DNA from: Lactobacillus laiwuensis
GTDB taxonomy: Bacteria; Bacillota; Bacilli; Lactobacillales; Lactobacillaceae
DNA length: 64,000 nt
Assembly: GCF_019972835.1 (NCBI RefSeq)
Contig: NZ_BPPB01000007.1
Coordinates: 1 to 64,000 of the forward strand
Direction of reading: 5' to 3'
Below are positions 1 through 8,680 of the stretch, one piece after another. Position 1 is the stretch's first letter; each line of letters starts with the position of its first letter. Under the pieces are notes generated by a model. It was not told the origin of the DNA. It saw only the letters and a list, made by a program, of their open reading frames with translations, and did no database searches. The position numbers and the translations under genes are program-made.

Positions 1-31
1 CTTTTTGCCGTCTTGCCCGACAGCGTTTATT

Positions 32-60
32 ATCTTACTAAAGCAGCTCGCTTTTGTCAA
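32..60 (-). promoter_or_regulatory. Strong leftward promoter P2 of an off-window stable-RNA operon
   Basis: Read on the minus strand, TTGACA (60-55) and TAAGAT (37-32) are separated by exactly 17 bp. The promoter points left, out of the window, and no ORF follows inside it. A strong consensus promoter paired with a second one about 90 bp upstream is typical of rRNA or tRNA operons. That identity is inferred because the transcribed gene is not visible. Confidence 0.7.
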
Positions 61-122
61 CTGCTTTTGCTCGATTTATGTTGAGCTTGTTATTTGACGT
101 AACTCGCTCAGACACAAGTAAT

Positions 123-151
123 ACCTTACTCTTTTTGCATTCATTCGTCAA
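123..151 (-). promoter_or_regulatory. Strong leftward promoter P1 (tandem with P2)
   Basis: On the minus strand TTGACG (151-146) and TAAGGT (128-123) are spaced 17 bp, the same architecture as the promoter at 32-60. A small hairpin, GTCTAA/TTAGAC, lies upstream at 202-219. The stretch 152-305 is AT-rich and shows no gene. Confidence 0.6.
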
Positions 152-305
152 ATTAATCATTTTGTTCGTTATTTAAGTAAAATAGCTTTCGAATTAGTTT
201 TGTCTAATACCTGTTAGACCCATTTCTTTATTTTTTAGACTAGACCAATTAGCTAATTATTCGTAATTCGATTAATTTTGCTATTTACACTGCCCCAAAT
301 TTTTA

Positions 306-341
306 TAAAAAAATTTCGCAAGTTTATTCAACTTGCGAAAT
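306..341 (-). terminator. Rho-independent terminator of serS
   Basis: A perfect 12-bp stem (313-324 with 330-341, loop TATTC) is followed on the minus strand by a run of T. It lies 20 bp beyond the serS stop codon. Confidence 0.9.
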
Positions 342-360
342 CACAGTAAACTGCTACTTA

Positions 361-1668
361 TTAAATCAGAGTTTCTTCCTTAGTAATCTTTTTCATTCCG
401 TTCATATAAGGAACCAAAACTTCTGGTACATTAACTGTACCATCTTCATTTTGATAGTTTTCTAAAATTGCGGCAACAGTTCTGCCTACTGCCAAACCTG
501 AGCCGTTAAGAGTATGTGCCAAGTGCAGCTTGCCATCTTCATCACGGTAACGAATTTGCGCGCGACGAGCTTGAAAGTCAGTACAGTTAGAGCAACTGGA
601 AATTTCACGATATTTATCTTGAGCTGGCATCCAAACTTCCAAATCATAAGTCTTAGCACTGGTAAAACTAGCATCCCCAGTAGACAAAGCCACAACGTGG
701 TATGGTAAATCAAGTTTTTGCAACAGGTGTTCAGCGTTATGAGTCAGTTTCTCTAATTCATCCCAAGAATCTTCCTGCTTGCAAATTTTAACCATTTCAA
801 CTTTTCTAAATTCATGCATTCTAATCAGACCGCGAGTATCACGTCCAGCTGAACCAGCTTCACTCCTAAATGCCGGTGATAATGCAGTAACATTGATTGG
901 TAGCTTATCACCATGAATAATTTCATCACGGAAATAATTAACAAGCGGCACTTCAGCAGTAGGAATCAAAGTTAAGTCCCGTGGCTTGTCAGGATTGTCA
1001 TTATCAACAATGGTATAAACATCTTCGCGGAACTTAGGGAATTGTCCTGTACCTTGCATTGATTCATCATTAACTAAATATGGTGGAATTATTTCGGTGT
1101 AGCCTTCCTTAGTGTTTTCATCAAGGAAAAAGTTAAATACAGCTCGTTCAAGTAAAGCACCGGCACCCTTATAATAGACAAAGCGGGCACCTGAAACTTT
1201 AGCACCTCTGTCCCAGTCCAAGATATCAAGATCAGTACCAATATCCCAGTGTGCCTTAGGCTTAAAAGCTAATTTAGTTGGTTCATGCCACTTACGAACT
1301 TCTTCATTATAACTTTCATCAGGTCCAATTGGATCAGAATCGTCTGGGAAATTAGGCAGTCTCAGCAAAATATATTCTTGTTTTTCAGTCAATTCAGCAA
1401 CTTTATCATCAAGTTCCTTAATTTCCTGTCCTACTTCACGCATTTTTTGCACTGCAGCAGAAGCATCTTCTTTATTTCTCTTAATTTCCGCAATTTTCTT
1501 TGAAACTGTATTGCGCTCTGCTTTTAGCTGCTCACTGCGGTTCAATTCTTCACGCCGATCGGCATCAATTTTAACCAATTCATCAAGCTCTTCCGGCTTA
1601 ACACCACGTCTACCAAGTTTATCCTTGGCCCAATCAAGATTCTCGCGAATCACCTTAATATCCAGCAT
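361..1668 (-). CDS. serS: Seryl-tRNA synthetase
   Basis: Cytoplasmic class II aminoacyl-tRNA synthetase that charges tRNA-Ser. The 435-residue length is normal for bacterial SerRS. The N-terminal ~110 residues are charged and form the long antiparallel coiled-coil arm that grips the tRNA extra arm. The catalytic core carries class II motif 2 ([20 protein letters not shown]) and motif 3 near the C-terminus ([18 protein letters not shown]). The ATG is preceded by GGAGG-like AGGTT sequence on the minus strand. A T-box leader with the conserved GGGTGGTACCGCG lies immediately upstream, so expression should rise when uncharged tRNA-Ser accumulates. A terminator follows the gene. Monocistronic. Confidence 0.98.
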   Translation of the reverse strand: MLDIKVIRENLDWAKDKLGRRGVKPEELDELVKIDADRREELNRSEQLKAERNTVSKKIAEIKRNKEDASAAVQKMREVGQEIKELDDKVAELTEKQEYILLRLPNFPDDSDPIGPDESYNEEVRKWHEPTKLAFKPKAHWDIGTDLDILDWDRGAKVSGARFVYYKGAGALLERAVFNFFLDENTKEGYTEIIPPYLVNDESMQGTGQFPKFREDVYTIVDNDNPDKPRDLTLIPTAEVPLVNYFRDEIIHGDKLPINVTALSPAFRSEAGSAGRDTRGLIRMHEFRKVEMVKICKQEDSWDELEKLTHNAEHLLQKLDLPYHVVALSTGDASFTSAKTYDLEVWMPAQDKYREISSCSNCTDFQARRAQIRYRDEDGKLHLAHTLNGSGLAVGRTVAAILENYQNEDGTVNVPEVLVPYMNGMKKITKEETLI

Positions 1669-1682
1669 CTTTTAACCTCCAC

Positions 1683-1905
1683 AAAAAAAGCCAACTCATC
1701 CCACATGATTGGGACGAATTGGCTCATACATGGCTTCGCGGTACCACCCAGTTTCAGCTAGTATTTAGCTGCACTTCATTAAGTCGGCGATAACGATGCC
1801 GCGTGCCGTGTAATTATTAATTACCCACATTAATGGAATCTGGAAACGACATCTATTCGCTTGCACCAAGATGCGAACTCTCTGAATCAGTCTGAGGATT
1901 CCGTG
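1683..1905 (-). promoter_or_regulatory. T-box riboswitch leader of serS
   Basis: On the minus strand the stem I base GGAATC (1902-1897) pairs with GATTCC (1840-1835). The T-box bulge GGGTGGTACCGCG is at 1749-1737. A terminator stem AGCCAATTCGTCCCA / TGGGATGAGTTGGCT (1724-1689) is followed by seven T. Just inside the 3' strand of stem I the sequence TTTCCAGATTCC offers UCC (1844-1842) as the serine specifier codon. The specifier is my placement; the T-box identity is secure from the motif and the downstream serS. Confidence 0.95.
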
Positions 1906-1998
1906 TTTGGATATTATTTTAAGCTATTATGCTTTTTTTAGCAAACAATATTTAATGTTTTTATAATTATTTTTGTAAAAAATTTTGCCTACTTTAAA

Positions 1999-2529
1999 TC
2001 ACTTTTCTTTATTGAACCAATCTGCCTTTTTTAACAAAAAATAATCTTCCCGATATTGAAATAACTTACTTAACTTGCTCATATCGACTGAATAAATATA
2101 TTTAAAGCCCAGGCGAGTAAGTAAATTTTGTGAACGAAAATTATTTTTAAAAGTGCCGGCCCAAATTTCAGATTGATTGAGCTGTTTAAACGCATAATCT
2201 AGAAGTATATTTAAGGCTTCGGTCATATAACCTTGACCAGAAAAATCCTTATCAAGTAAAAAACCAATTTCTTTGGTATGCAATAACTCTTCTTCGCTAG
2301 TACCTCTATTATATAGTTCAACTAAGCCGATTAACTCCTGAGAATTTCTAAGGCAAATGCCATAACTATACTTTCTTGCAGCATACTTTCCTGCGGCAAC
2401 TTCAGCCTCCGCTAAATTTTGATAATGCCCAAAGCCGGCTAAGCGCTGATAATATTGATCTTGCCCCCATTTAAGCAGAGTTGGTGCATCAGATAATTTG
2501 AAGGGACGAAAATAAATTCGACTGCTCAT
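1999..2529 (-). CDS. GNAT family N-acetyltransferase (RimJ/RimL-like)
   Basis: A 176-residue GNAT-fold protein. The opening RIYFRPFKLSDAPTLLKW is typical of the RimJ/RimL subgroup, and the acetyl-CoA loop is DFSGQGYMTEAL (Q-x-x-G-x-G/A type). It probably transfers an acetyl group from acetyl-CoA to an amine, perhaps a protein N-terminus or a small molecule; the substrate cannot be read from sequence. Its ATG overlaps the stop codon of the upstream VTT gene (TAATG), so the two are translationally coupled. Confidence 0.85.
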   Translation of the reverse strand: MSSRIYFRPFKLSDAPTLLKWGQDQYYQRLAGFGHYQNLAEAEVAAGKYAARKYSYGICLRNSQELIGLVELYNRGTSEEELLHTKEIGFLLDKDFSGQGYMTEALNILLDYAFKQLNQSEIWAGTFKNNFRSQNLLTRLGFKYIYSVDMSKLSKLFQYREDYFLLKKADWFNKEK

Positions 2530-3134
2530 TAATTACCTATCAACCTAAGTAGCCAGTCCATACCAAAATCAAGTGCCAGACTGTATGCTGCAATGGTCCA
2601 AGGCTTACCTAGGATAATAATCCAAAAATAGGTCCAGAATTTCATGTCAGTTAAACCTGCTAAAAGACATAAAACATCGTCCGGTGCCATTGGCGCAATA
2701 ATACAAATTGCAAAAAACCAGTTAAACTTACGTTGGTTTTTAGTCCACTTCATATATTTATCAAGAGTTTTTTCAGAAACAATATGAAGAATAAAAGGTC
2801 TGCCGTAAAAGCGCGCTAAAAAAAAGTTGATAATTGAACCAATACAGATTCCCACATAATTGTATATAAAACCTGCTATCGGCCCAAAGAAAATGACCCC
2901 TCCTAAAAGTGAAACACCACCGGGAATAATAGGAATAACAACCTGAATTATCTGGATTAAAACAAAAATAATCGGCCCAATTATTCTCTTGTTAGCCAAA
3001 TATGCTTTCATTTTAGCCTGACTGGTAAATATTCCTAATTTATACCAGTATATACATAAAATAATAATGATAATCCCGCTGACAACGGTCAAGATATTAA
3101 TCAGTCTTCGACTAGCTTTAGCAGACAGATGCAT
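2529..3134 (-). CDS. VTT (TVP38/TMEM64, DedA-like) membrane protein
   Basis: A 201-residue integral membrane protein. An N-terminal TM helix (about residues 13-30) is followed by the VTT core with the proline/glycine-rich segment VVIPIIPGGVSLLGGVIFF, the GSIINFFLARFYGRPFI stretch and a re-entrant APMAPDDVLCLLAG motif. Members of this superfamily are linked to lipid-carrier scrambling or undecaprenyl-phosphate handling in bacteria. The specific role here is unknown. It is the first gene of a two-gene unit with the GNAT gene, coupled by a TAATG overlap. Confidence 0.88.
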   Translation of the reverse strand: MHLSAKASRRLINILTVVSGIIIIILCIYWYKLGIFTSQAKMKAYLANKRIIGPIIFVLIQIIQVVIPIIPGGVSLLGGVIFFGPIAGFIYNYVGICIGSIINFFLARFYGRPFILHIVSEKTLDKYMKWTKNQRKFNWFFAICIIAPMAPDDVLCLLAGLTDMKFWTYFWIIILGKPWTIAAYSLALDFGMDWLLRLIGN

Positions 3135-3327
3135 AGCTTACCTCCAATGTTAAGCCTAATTTTACCAAAAAATAAGCATAGTGATTACTATTTAAGTCAT
3201 TAAATAATAATAATTAAAATATTTTAATTATTTTCCTGAAGTGAAAGCAATTTGGGTTTAAAGCAAAAACTAGCTATTATTACAGTATAATAGATCTAAA
3301 AAATATAATTTTGGGGAGGAAAATCGG

Positions 3328-4110
3328 ATGGTAGAAATTATCAATGATGTCACTTATGATGAGCAAAGAAATCTTAAGGTAGATATTTATAAGCCGGACA
3401 ACAATAGTTTTAGTGATAAAATACTGCTGTTTTGGCATGGTGGAGGCTGGTTTCGGGGAGATAAAAACAGTTTTAAAGACTTATGCCAAAATATTTCCGA
3501 TAGAGGTTTTACTGTTTTTGCCCCTAATTATTCTCTTGCGCCACAATACCCTTTTCCAGCAGCACATCAAGACAGCATTAACTTTGTCAAATGGCTAATG
3601 CAAAGTGAGTTTGTAATTAATAAAAAGCCCCACATTACTCAAATTGGTGCCAGCAGTGGTGGCACAATGGCGCTGAATATTGCGGGTAAATATGGCTTTC
3701 CAACAGTAACATGGTCTGCTCCTGTCAGTTATTCTGCCTGGATAAAAGACCATACAGAAGTTACCCCTGCGGTTGATGGTCGAAAAGAACTGGGCTTATC
3801 TGATTTACACGATATCAATAATGCTTTTTATAAATATTTTACTTTAGCATATGCCGGTTCTGAAGATGAAAAGGTATTAAAAAAGATTGATGCTGATTCA
3901 TATGATTACAGCAATTTACAGCAATTATTAATGATCAATTCTGCAGATGAATTATCTCCTATTAATTATTTACTTAATTTTATTAACTTTTTAGCAAAAA
4001 ATAATCATGCCGTTGACCTAAAATTAATAGCGGGTAAGCGACATGCAATGACTTATGCCAATCAGTATTTAGAGGAATCATTAACTTATCTTTTAAATGC
4101 AATAAAATAA
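3328..4110 (+). CDS. Alpha/beta hydrolase (BD-FAE/HSL-like esterase)
   Basis: A 260-residue cytoplasmic serine esterase/lipase-type hydrolase. The oxyanion-hole motif HGGGW is at residues 37-41. The nucleophile elbow GASSGG places Ser109 in G-x-S-x-G, and the catalytic His lies in KRHAM near the C-terminus. The RBS GGGGAGG sits 8 nt before the ATG and a TATAAT at 3286-3291 is the likely -10. The natural substrate is unknown; the family hydrolyses short acyl or feruloyl esters. Transcribed alone, between a divergent VTT gene and the aldehyde dehydrogenase. Confidence 0.88.
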   Translation: MVEIINDVTYDEQRNLKVDIYKPDNNSFSDKILLFWHGGGWFRGDKNSFKDLCQNISDRGFTVFAPNYSLAPQYPFPAAHQDSINFVKWLMQSEFVINKKPHITQIGASSGGTMALNIAGKYGFPTVTWSAPVSYSAWIKDHTEVTPAVDGRKELGLSDLHDINNAFYKYFTLAYAGSEDEKVLKKIDADSYDYSNLQQLLMINSADELSPINYLLNFINFLAKNNHAVDLKLIAGKRHAMTYANQYLEESLTYLLNAIK

Positions 4111-4123
4111 TCTTAACTTTTAC

Positions 4124-4182
4124 TTACTAATTATTAGTAAAATATTCTGTATGTGCTATAATGATTAATGAAAACGGTTTAT
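4124..4182 (+). promoter_or_regulatory. ALDH promoter with palindrome and cre-like site
   Basis: A 17-nt palindrome TTACTAATTATTAGTAA (4124-4140) covers the -35 position. An extended -10 TGCTATAAT ends at 4162. TGAAAACGGTTTAT (4169-4182) matches the CcpA cre consensus except at the last two bases. The arrangement suggests a repressor at the -35 and catabolite repression just downstream of the start. Both roles are inferred. Confidence 0.5.
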
Positions 4183-4232
4183 ATTGATTTTGAGAAAAAT
4201 CTATCCTGATTAAAATTTAAGGAGATAATATT

Positions 4233-5609
4233 ATGGCTAAATATCAATCTATTAATCCATATACTAATGAAACTTTTGCCAGCTATGACAATCCTACAGC
4301 TGAACAAATCGAGGATGCTCTAAACTTGACCGATGCACTTTACAAAAAGTGGCGCCATGAAGGCCCTGAAACCCGAACCGCAACGTTGCATAAAGTTGCA
4401 GACGGTTTACGTGAGCATAAAAAAGAAATGGCAGAGATCATGACTCGCGAAATGGGTAAAATGATTGGAGAATCTGAAGGTGAAGTCGATCTTTGTGCTT
4501 CTATTTGCGATTACTTTGCCGACAAAGGGCCTGAATTGTTAAAACCTGAGCCAATTGATTCCAAATTGGGTGATGCATATTACCTAAAGCAGGCTACTGG
4601 CGTTGTAATGGCATGTGAGCCTTGGAATTTCCCACTTTATCAAGTAATCAGAGTATTTGCACCAAACTTTATTGTTGGTAATCCTATTATTCTGAAGCAC
4701 GCCCACAATGTTCCCGGTTCTGCAGCATTGATTGCTAAAATTATTAAACAGGCAGGTGCCCCTGAGGGCAGCTTGATTAATATGTATCCAAGCTACGATC
4801 AACTTGATCAAATGATTGCCGATCCTAGAATTCAGGGCGTAGCGTTGACTGGTTCAGAACGTGGTGGTTCTTCGGTTGCTGAAAATGCTGGTAAAAATCT
4901 GAAGAAGTCGACCATGGAACTTGGTGGTAATGATGCCTTCATTATCCTTGACGACGCTGATCCTGAAGTTTTAAAGCAGGCGCTTAGTTCAGCCAGAACT
5001 TATAATGACGGCCAAGTATGTACTTCTTCTAAGCGTATTATTGTCGTTAAGTCCCGCTATGACGAAACGCTGCAAGAATTAAAGAAGGTCTTTTCTAGTT
5101 TGAAGCCAGGAGATCCGCTTGATCCAAGTACTAGCTTGCCACCAATGAACTCACAAGGTGCAAAGGAAAAACTGACTAAGCAAGTAAATGGCGCTATTGC
5201 AGCAGGGGCAAAAGTGTTCTACCAATATCCTGAAATTGATTCAGATGGTGCCTTCTTCCGCCCAACTATTCTGACCAATGTTGATCGTGACAATCCTGCA
5301 TTTGACCAAGAGTTCTTTGGCCCAGTTGCTATCGTTTACGAAGTAGAAGATGAAGATGCTGCTATTGCTTTAGCTAACGATTCCAGTTACGGTCTAGGTT
5401 CTTCTGTTATCAGTTCCAACATCAAGCGTGCTCAGAATGTAGCTGCGCAAATTGAAACTGGTATGAGCGTAATCAACGGCACATGGATCAGTTCTGCTGA
5501 ATTACCATTCGGTGGTGTAAAGAAATCAGGCTATGGTCGTGAGCTTAGCGACCTAGGTTTGATGGCTTTCGTTAACCAACATTTAGTAATTTCTATGCCA
5601 ACCAAATAA
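4233..5609 (+). CDS. NAD(P)-dependent aldehyde dehydrogenase (succinate-semialdehyde dehydrogenase-like)
   Basis: A 458-residue ALDH-superfamily enzyme oxidising an aldehyde to the carboxylate. The active-site Glu229 lies in [13 protein letters not shown] and the nucleophilic Cys263 in [12 protein letters not shown]. The cofactor segment [16 protein letters not shown] and the C-terminal [15 protein letters not shown] are those of the SSADH (GabD/SsdA) branch. No GABA or glycolaldehyde pathway genes lie nearby, so the substrate is open. The RBS AAGGAG precedes the ATG. The upstream promoter carries a palindrome and a cre-like site. Confidence 0.93.
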   Translation: MAKYQSINPYTNETFASYDNPTAEQIEDALNLTDALYKKWRHEGPETRTATLHKVADGLREHKKEMAEIMTREMGKMIGESEGEVDLCASICDYFADKGPELLKPEPIDSKLGDAYYLKQATGVVMACEPWNFPLYQVIRVFAPNFIVGNPIILKHAHNVPGSAALIAKIIKQAGAPEGSLINMYPSYDQLDQMIADPRIQGVALTGSERGGSSVAENAGKNLKKSTMELGGNDAFIILDDADPEVLKQALSSARTYNDGQVCTSSKRIIVVKSRYDETLQELKKVFSSLKPGDPLDPSTSLPPMNSQGAKEKLTKQVNGAIAAGAKVFYQYPEIDSDGAFFRPTILTNVDRDNPAFDQEFFGPVAIVYEVEDEDAAIALANDSSYGLGSSVISSNIKRAQNVAAQIETGMSVINGTWISSAELPFGGVKKSGYGRELSDLGLMAFVNQHLVISMPTK

Positions 5610-5630
5610 CTTATCATTAAGATATAAACT

Positions 5631-5685
5631 AAAAAGCTGATAAACTGCGTTACTAAATAAGAACGCTGATTTATCAGCTTTTTTT
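5631..5685. terminator. Bidirectional terminator between convergent genes
   Basis: AAAAAGCTGATAAA (5631-5644) pairs with TTTATCAGCTTTTT (5670-5683). An inner GCGTT/AACGC pairing extends the stem. T runs on both strands serve both the ALDH gene and the convergent zinc-ribbon gene. Confidence 0.9.
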
Positions 5686-5686
5686 A

Positions 5687-6706
5687 TTATTGCTTTTGAC
5701 GGTGGCGGAATAAATTATACCCTGTGAGTCCTGTCGTCATCACGCTAGCCAAAATTAAGAAATAAGTTGAAGCGCCTATTGAAACTGCGTACAAAAGTAG
5801 TTGACTGGTAATACTGTGTAAAATGCCGCGATTAGAAAGCGAACTATTAGACATTCTATAAATAATGTAAATTAAAAAGACAGTTTCAACCAAAGAAAGT
5901 AAAAATGCAATGGCCCTGCTCTTTTTAGTATCCCTCATAGTATGATAAATAATAAATAGCGGAATTAGAACTATGATTAACCAAATTACACAAAGCACAA
6001 TACCTGAAAGCAATGTCGCATTTGAAGAAAAAAGCCTGCCAGCAAGCCCAAAAGTTACACGAGTAATGGACATTTTTTGGCCATAAGTCACGTCTAAAAC
6101 AGATGCACCAGAACCAGTAAATAAAACTATTAGATTTATTACTGCCATTAGTACTACTAAAAGTTGCACATAGGAAAAATGTTTTTTCTTGTTGATAGCT
6201 GTTTTTTCAGCAGAACTTCTTTGAGCTAACCTGCTTTTAGCTTTCACTTTTTCTTTTGATTCAGCTACGTCATTAAACATATTGGATCCGAGTTGATTTA
6301 TTTTTTGTGTTAAGCGCTCATCCGCGGTATAGCGATCAATTTTTTCTTGACGGCTACACACAAAGTAAAGCCAGACAAGTAATGCAAAAAAGCAAATCCA
6401 ACCAAAGCTGCGGGAAAAACTCATGAGAATTAGTAAAGCAATTCCCAATAGAAAAACAATCATACTATTGACATGAATCCATTGCAGCATTCGTTCGATA
6501 ACCGAATTTTGTTTTTCTGGATAAAATTCTTGCCGGTATACCTTGCGACTGGCTATTTTTTTACCGGTCTCTTCATCTTCAAAGTTAGCCTGTTGGTGTT
6601 GATCCGTGAAAAAAGTCTCACGGTATTTTTGTAAATCAAACTGGCAATTGGGACAGGTAACATCCTCGTCAGAGACAGGACGACCACAATTTGGACAAGT
6701 AGTCAT
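5687..6706 (-). CDS. Zinc-ribbon membrane protein of unknown function
   Basis: A 339-residue protein. The first 25 residues hold a double-CxxC zinc ribbon (CPNCGRPVSDEDVTCPNC). A short cytoplasmic linker follows, then two TM helices (~95-140), a charged middle (~150-180) and four further hydrophobic segments (~185-335). The fold resembles zinc-ribbon membrane sensor/DUF proteins common in lactobacilli. No enzymatic motif is visible and no function is assigned. It stands alone on its strand, convergent with the ALDH gene. Confidence 0.8.
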   Translation of the reverse strand: MTTCPNCGRPVSDEDVTCPNCQFDLQKYRETFFTDQHQQANFEDEETGKKIASRKVYRQEFYPEKQNSVIERMLQWIHVNSMIVFLLGIALLILMSFSRSFGWICFFALLVWLYFVCSRQEKIDRYTADERLTQKINQLGSNMFNDVAESKEKVKAKSRLAQRSSAEKTAINKKKHFSYVQLLVVLMAVINLIVLFTGSGASVLDVTYGQKMSITRVTFGLAGRLFSSNATLLSGIVLCVIWLIIVLIPLFIIYHTMRDTKKSRAIAFLLSLVETVFLIYIIYRMSNSSLSNRGILHSITSQLLLYAVSIGASTYFLILASVMTTGLTGYNLFRHRQKQ

Positions 6707-6801
6707 AAGAAACTTCCTTTAAACAATAATTATTAATAGCTTAATCATAAAACAAAAATAGCGCTAAGGAAAATTCTTTATCACTATTTTAATACAGTCT
6801 T

Positions 6802-8361
6802 TTACTGTAATTCTTGAATTCGTGCCTTAACTTGCTTTATTTCAGAAATTGAAGCCCGCGAATCAAGCATTAATTGATCGAGCTTAAATTTAAGTAACTC
6901 TAATTCATTATTGTTGCCTTTTTTGGACTGCTTCTTTTGGGCAGTTGATGTGATTAACTGACTATTCTTAATTTGCCATTTAGGAACTTCAAGTTGCTTG
7001 ATAAATTCCTGATCGTGCGAGACGAGAATCATGGCAAAGGGATAAGCGGTGACAAATTCGGCCAGTGCATTAACCGATGCAATATCTAAAAAGTTAGTCG
7101 GTTCATCCAGCAGCAATAAATTATATTGGCCTGTTAGTATCTTAGCTAAATTAAAACACACTAGCTGGCCACCACTAATATCACTTATTTTGTGCTCACC
7201 GTATTGGCGCAAATGCAAATCGCCTAAGACCTGCATAGTCGAACTATCATCGAAGATACTGGTGGCAAAAAGAGAATCTAATAAGGTTTTATCTGTTTGG
7301 CTCGCAACTATGTTTTGGTTAAAATAACCTATTTTCAATTTAGGATTATAAAAGCCGGTTAATTGTTTATTCTTGATTTTTTTCAGAAAAACAGTCTTGC
7401 CACTCCCGTTTTGCCCAATTAAAACTACTTTTGAGCCATAAGCAAGATTTACTTCCTGCGTAATGTTAAATAGCTTTTGACCATATGCATTAATTGGTTG
7501 TTTTTCCAACCGTAATGCCTTGCTTTTAGGAGAAATCGACAAATCAGTTATTGCATTGTTGCCATTTTTTAAGGTAATCGCATGATGCATTTGCGGCTTC
7601 TTTATTTCTGCTTTTTCCTTATTGATGCGGTTAGCGAGATTCTTACTAGCTCTTATAACATTATTTGCAGTTTTTTGTTTTCCCAGCGACTTTGACCGCC
7701 AATCAGAAGAAGAAAGTCCCTTTTTATTATGAGAAAAAGTTTTGGCCTTATTAACATGCTGATGATAACTTTTAGTAAGTTGCTCAAGGTGCTTTTTCTT
7801 TTGCTCATAAATCGTTTCTGCCCGTTTTCGCTGATCTTCGCTAAAGTTGCGAAACTCTTCATAAGTCCCTGAGAAATTGTGTACTTCTTTATTTTGAATA
7901 TACCAGATTGAATCACAAACTTTGTTCAAAAAATTCTGGTCATGACTGATAATTAAACAGGCAATTTTGCTTTTATTTATTAATTTTATTAACCATTGTT
8001 GCTGCGTAATATCCAAATTAGATGTGGGTTCGTCCAAAAGCAGCAAACCGTTAGGCATATTTTTTAGTTGGGCGATGGCCTTACTGAGAGCCAGTTTTTC
8101 CCTTTGTCCACCGCTCTTATCCCCAGCATCAAGCAGTTGCGGAACATAGGCAAAATTACAATTATTAGCAACTACACCTTTAATGGTAAATAAATCCGTA
8201 AATTTTTCTTGAGCAAGTATCCGCATTAAAGTTGTTTTACCAGCACCGTTGTTGCCAACTAAGCCAATTTTTTGCCCAGAATTGATGCTCAAATTTGAGA
8301 CTGTCAGCAGTTTAGAAGCTGCCACGCCAATTTGTAAATAATCTATTTTAATTAATTCCAC
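6802..8361 (-). CDS. ABC-F family ATPase (ribosome-protection type)
   Basis: About 519 residues, two ABC domains and no membrane segment. NBD1 has GNNGAGKTT, SGGQREKLALSKA and LLLLDEPTSNLD. NBD2 has GQNGSGKTV, ISGGQLVCFNLAK and LLLLDEPTNFLD. Between them is a lysine-rich coiled-coil linker (~170-260), the part that reaches the peptidyl-transferase centre in ABC-F proteins. A TTG at 8367 would extend it two codons, but GAGG lies 7 nt before the GTG at 8361, which I prefer. The long leader with a short upstream ORF resembles those of antibiotic-resistance ABC-Fs (Vga/Lsa/Msr class). Housekeeping ABC-Fs usually lack this, so an antibiotic-inducible role is plausible but unproven. Confidence 0.88.
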   Translation of the reverse strand: MELIKIDYLQIGVAASKLLTVSNLSINSGQKIGLVGNNGAGKTTLMRILAQEKFTDLFTIKGVVANNCNFAYVPQLLDAGDKSGGQREKLALSKAIAQLKNMPNGLLLLDEPTSNLDITQQQWLIKLINKSKIACLIISHDQNFLNKVCDSIWYIQNKEVHNFSGTYEEFRNFSEDQRKRAETIYEQKKKHLEQLTKSYHQHVNKAKTFSHNKKGLSSSDWRSKSLGKQKTANNVIRASKNLANRINKEKAEIKKPQMHHAITLKNGNNAITDLSISPKSKALRLEKQPINAYGQKLFNITQEVNLAYGSKVVLIGQNGSGKTVFLKKIKNKQLTGFYNPKLKIGYFNQNIVASQTDKTLLDSLFATSIFDDSSTMQVLGDLHLRQYGEHKISDISGGQLVCFNLAKILTGQYNLLLLDEPTNFLDIASVNALAEFVTAYPFAMILVSHDQEFIKQLEVPKWQIKNSQLITSTAQKKQSKKGNNNELELLKFKLDQLMLDSRASISEIKQVKARIQELQ

Positions 8362-8367
8362 TATCAA

Positions 8368-8604
8368 ACCTCAACGTGCACGCAAAATACACTAAATAAG
8401 CTGCAATTCATTGAATTGCTAAAATTACTCTATCTGCTAAAGTGAATCGCTCTAGGTTGAGTTAAAAATTAAAAAGTGGTAATTGATTTAAAACTACAGC
8501 TAGAGCTTATTGATTATTTACTTGTCTTGACATGCCAGTATTCCTTACTTTCTACTTAAAATTTAATTAAAAGCATTATACTATAATGAACAATCTTTTG
8601 TAAA
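8368..8604 (-). promoter_or_regulatory. ABC-F promoter and long attenuator-like leader
   Basis: On the minus strand TTTACA (8604-8599) and TATAAT (8580-8575) are 18 bp apart, giving a 5' leader of about 200 nt. The leader holds an 8-codon ORF (8533-8507). GCTCTAG (8506-8500) starts right after the ORF stop and can pair with CTAGAGC (8455-8449). CTCAAC (8461-8456) can pair with the GTTGAG of the ABC-F ribosome-binding site (8375-8370). A palindrome GCAATTCA-A-TGAATTGC lies at 8403-8419. These are the parts expected of a stalling-controlled leader. The switching model is inferred. Confidence 0.6.
8507..8533 (-). CDS. Putative leader peptide MSRQVNNQ upstream of ABC-F
   Basis: An 8-residue ORF, ATG to TAA, with an AAGGAA ribosome-binding site (8546-8541) 7 nt before the start. 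It lies within the ABC-F 5' leader and ends directly at the base of a potential 7-bp stem. By analogy with leader peptides upstream of erm and msr/vga-class genes, a drug-stalled ribosome here could remodel the leader. The specific peptide is not one I recognise. Confidence 0.5.
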   Translation of the reverse strand: MSRQVNNQ

Positions 8605-8626
8605 CCAGTCAAGAAGTGCGTTAAGC

Positions 8627-8668
8627 AAAAAAAGGCTGAAATCCTCTAAACGAGAATTTCAACCTTTT
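8627..8668 (-). terminator. Terminator of the TetR-MMPL operon
   Basis: On the minus strand AAAAGGTTGAAAT pairs with ATTTCAGCCTTTT and is followed by a T run (plus strand A7 from 8627). It sits 12 bp past the MMPL stop. Confidence 0.85.
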
Positions 8669-8680
8669 AATTAAGTTCAA

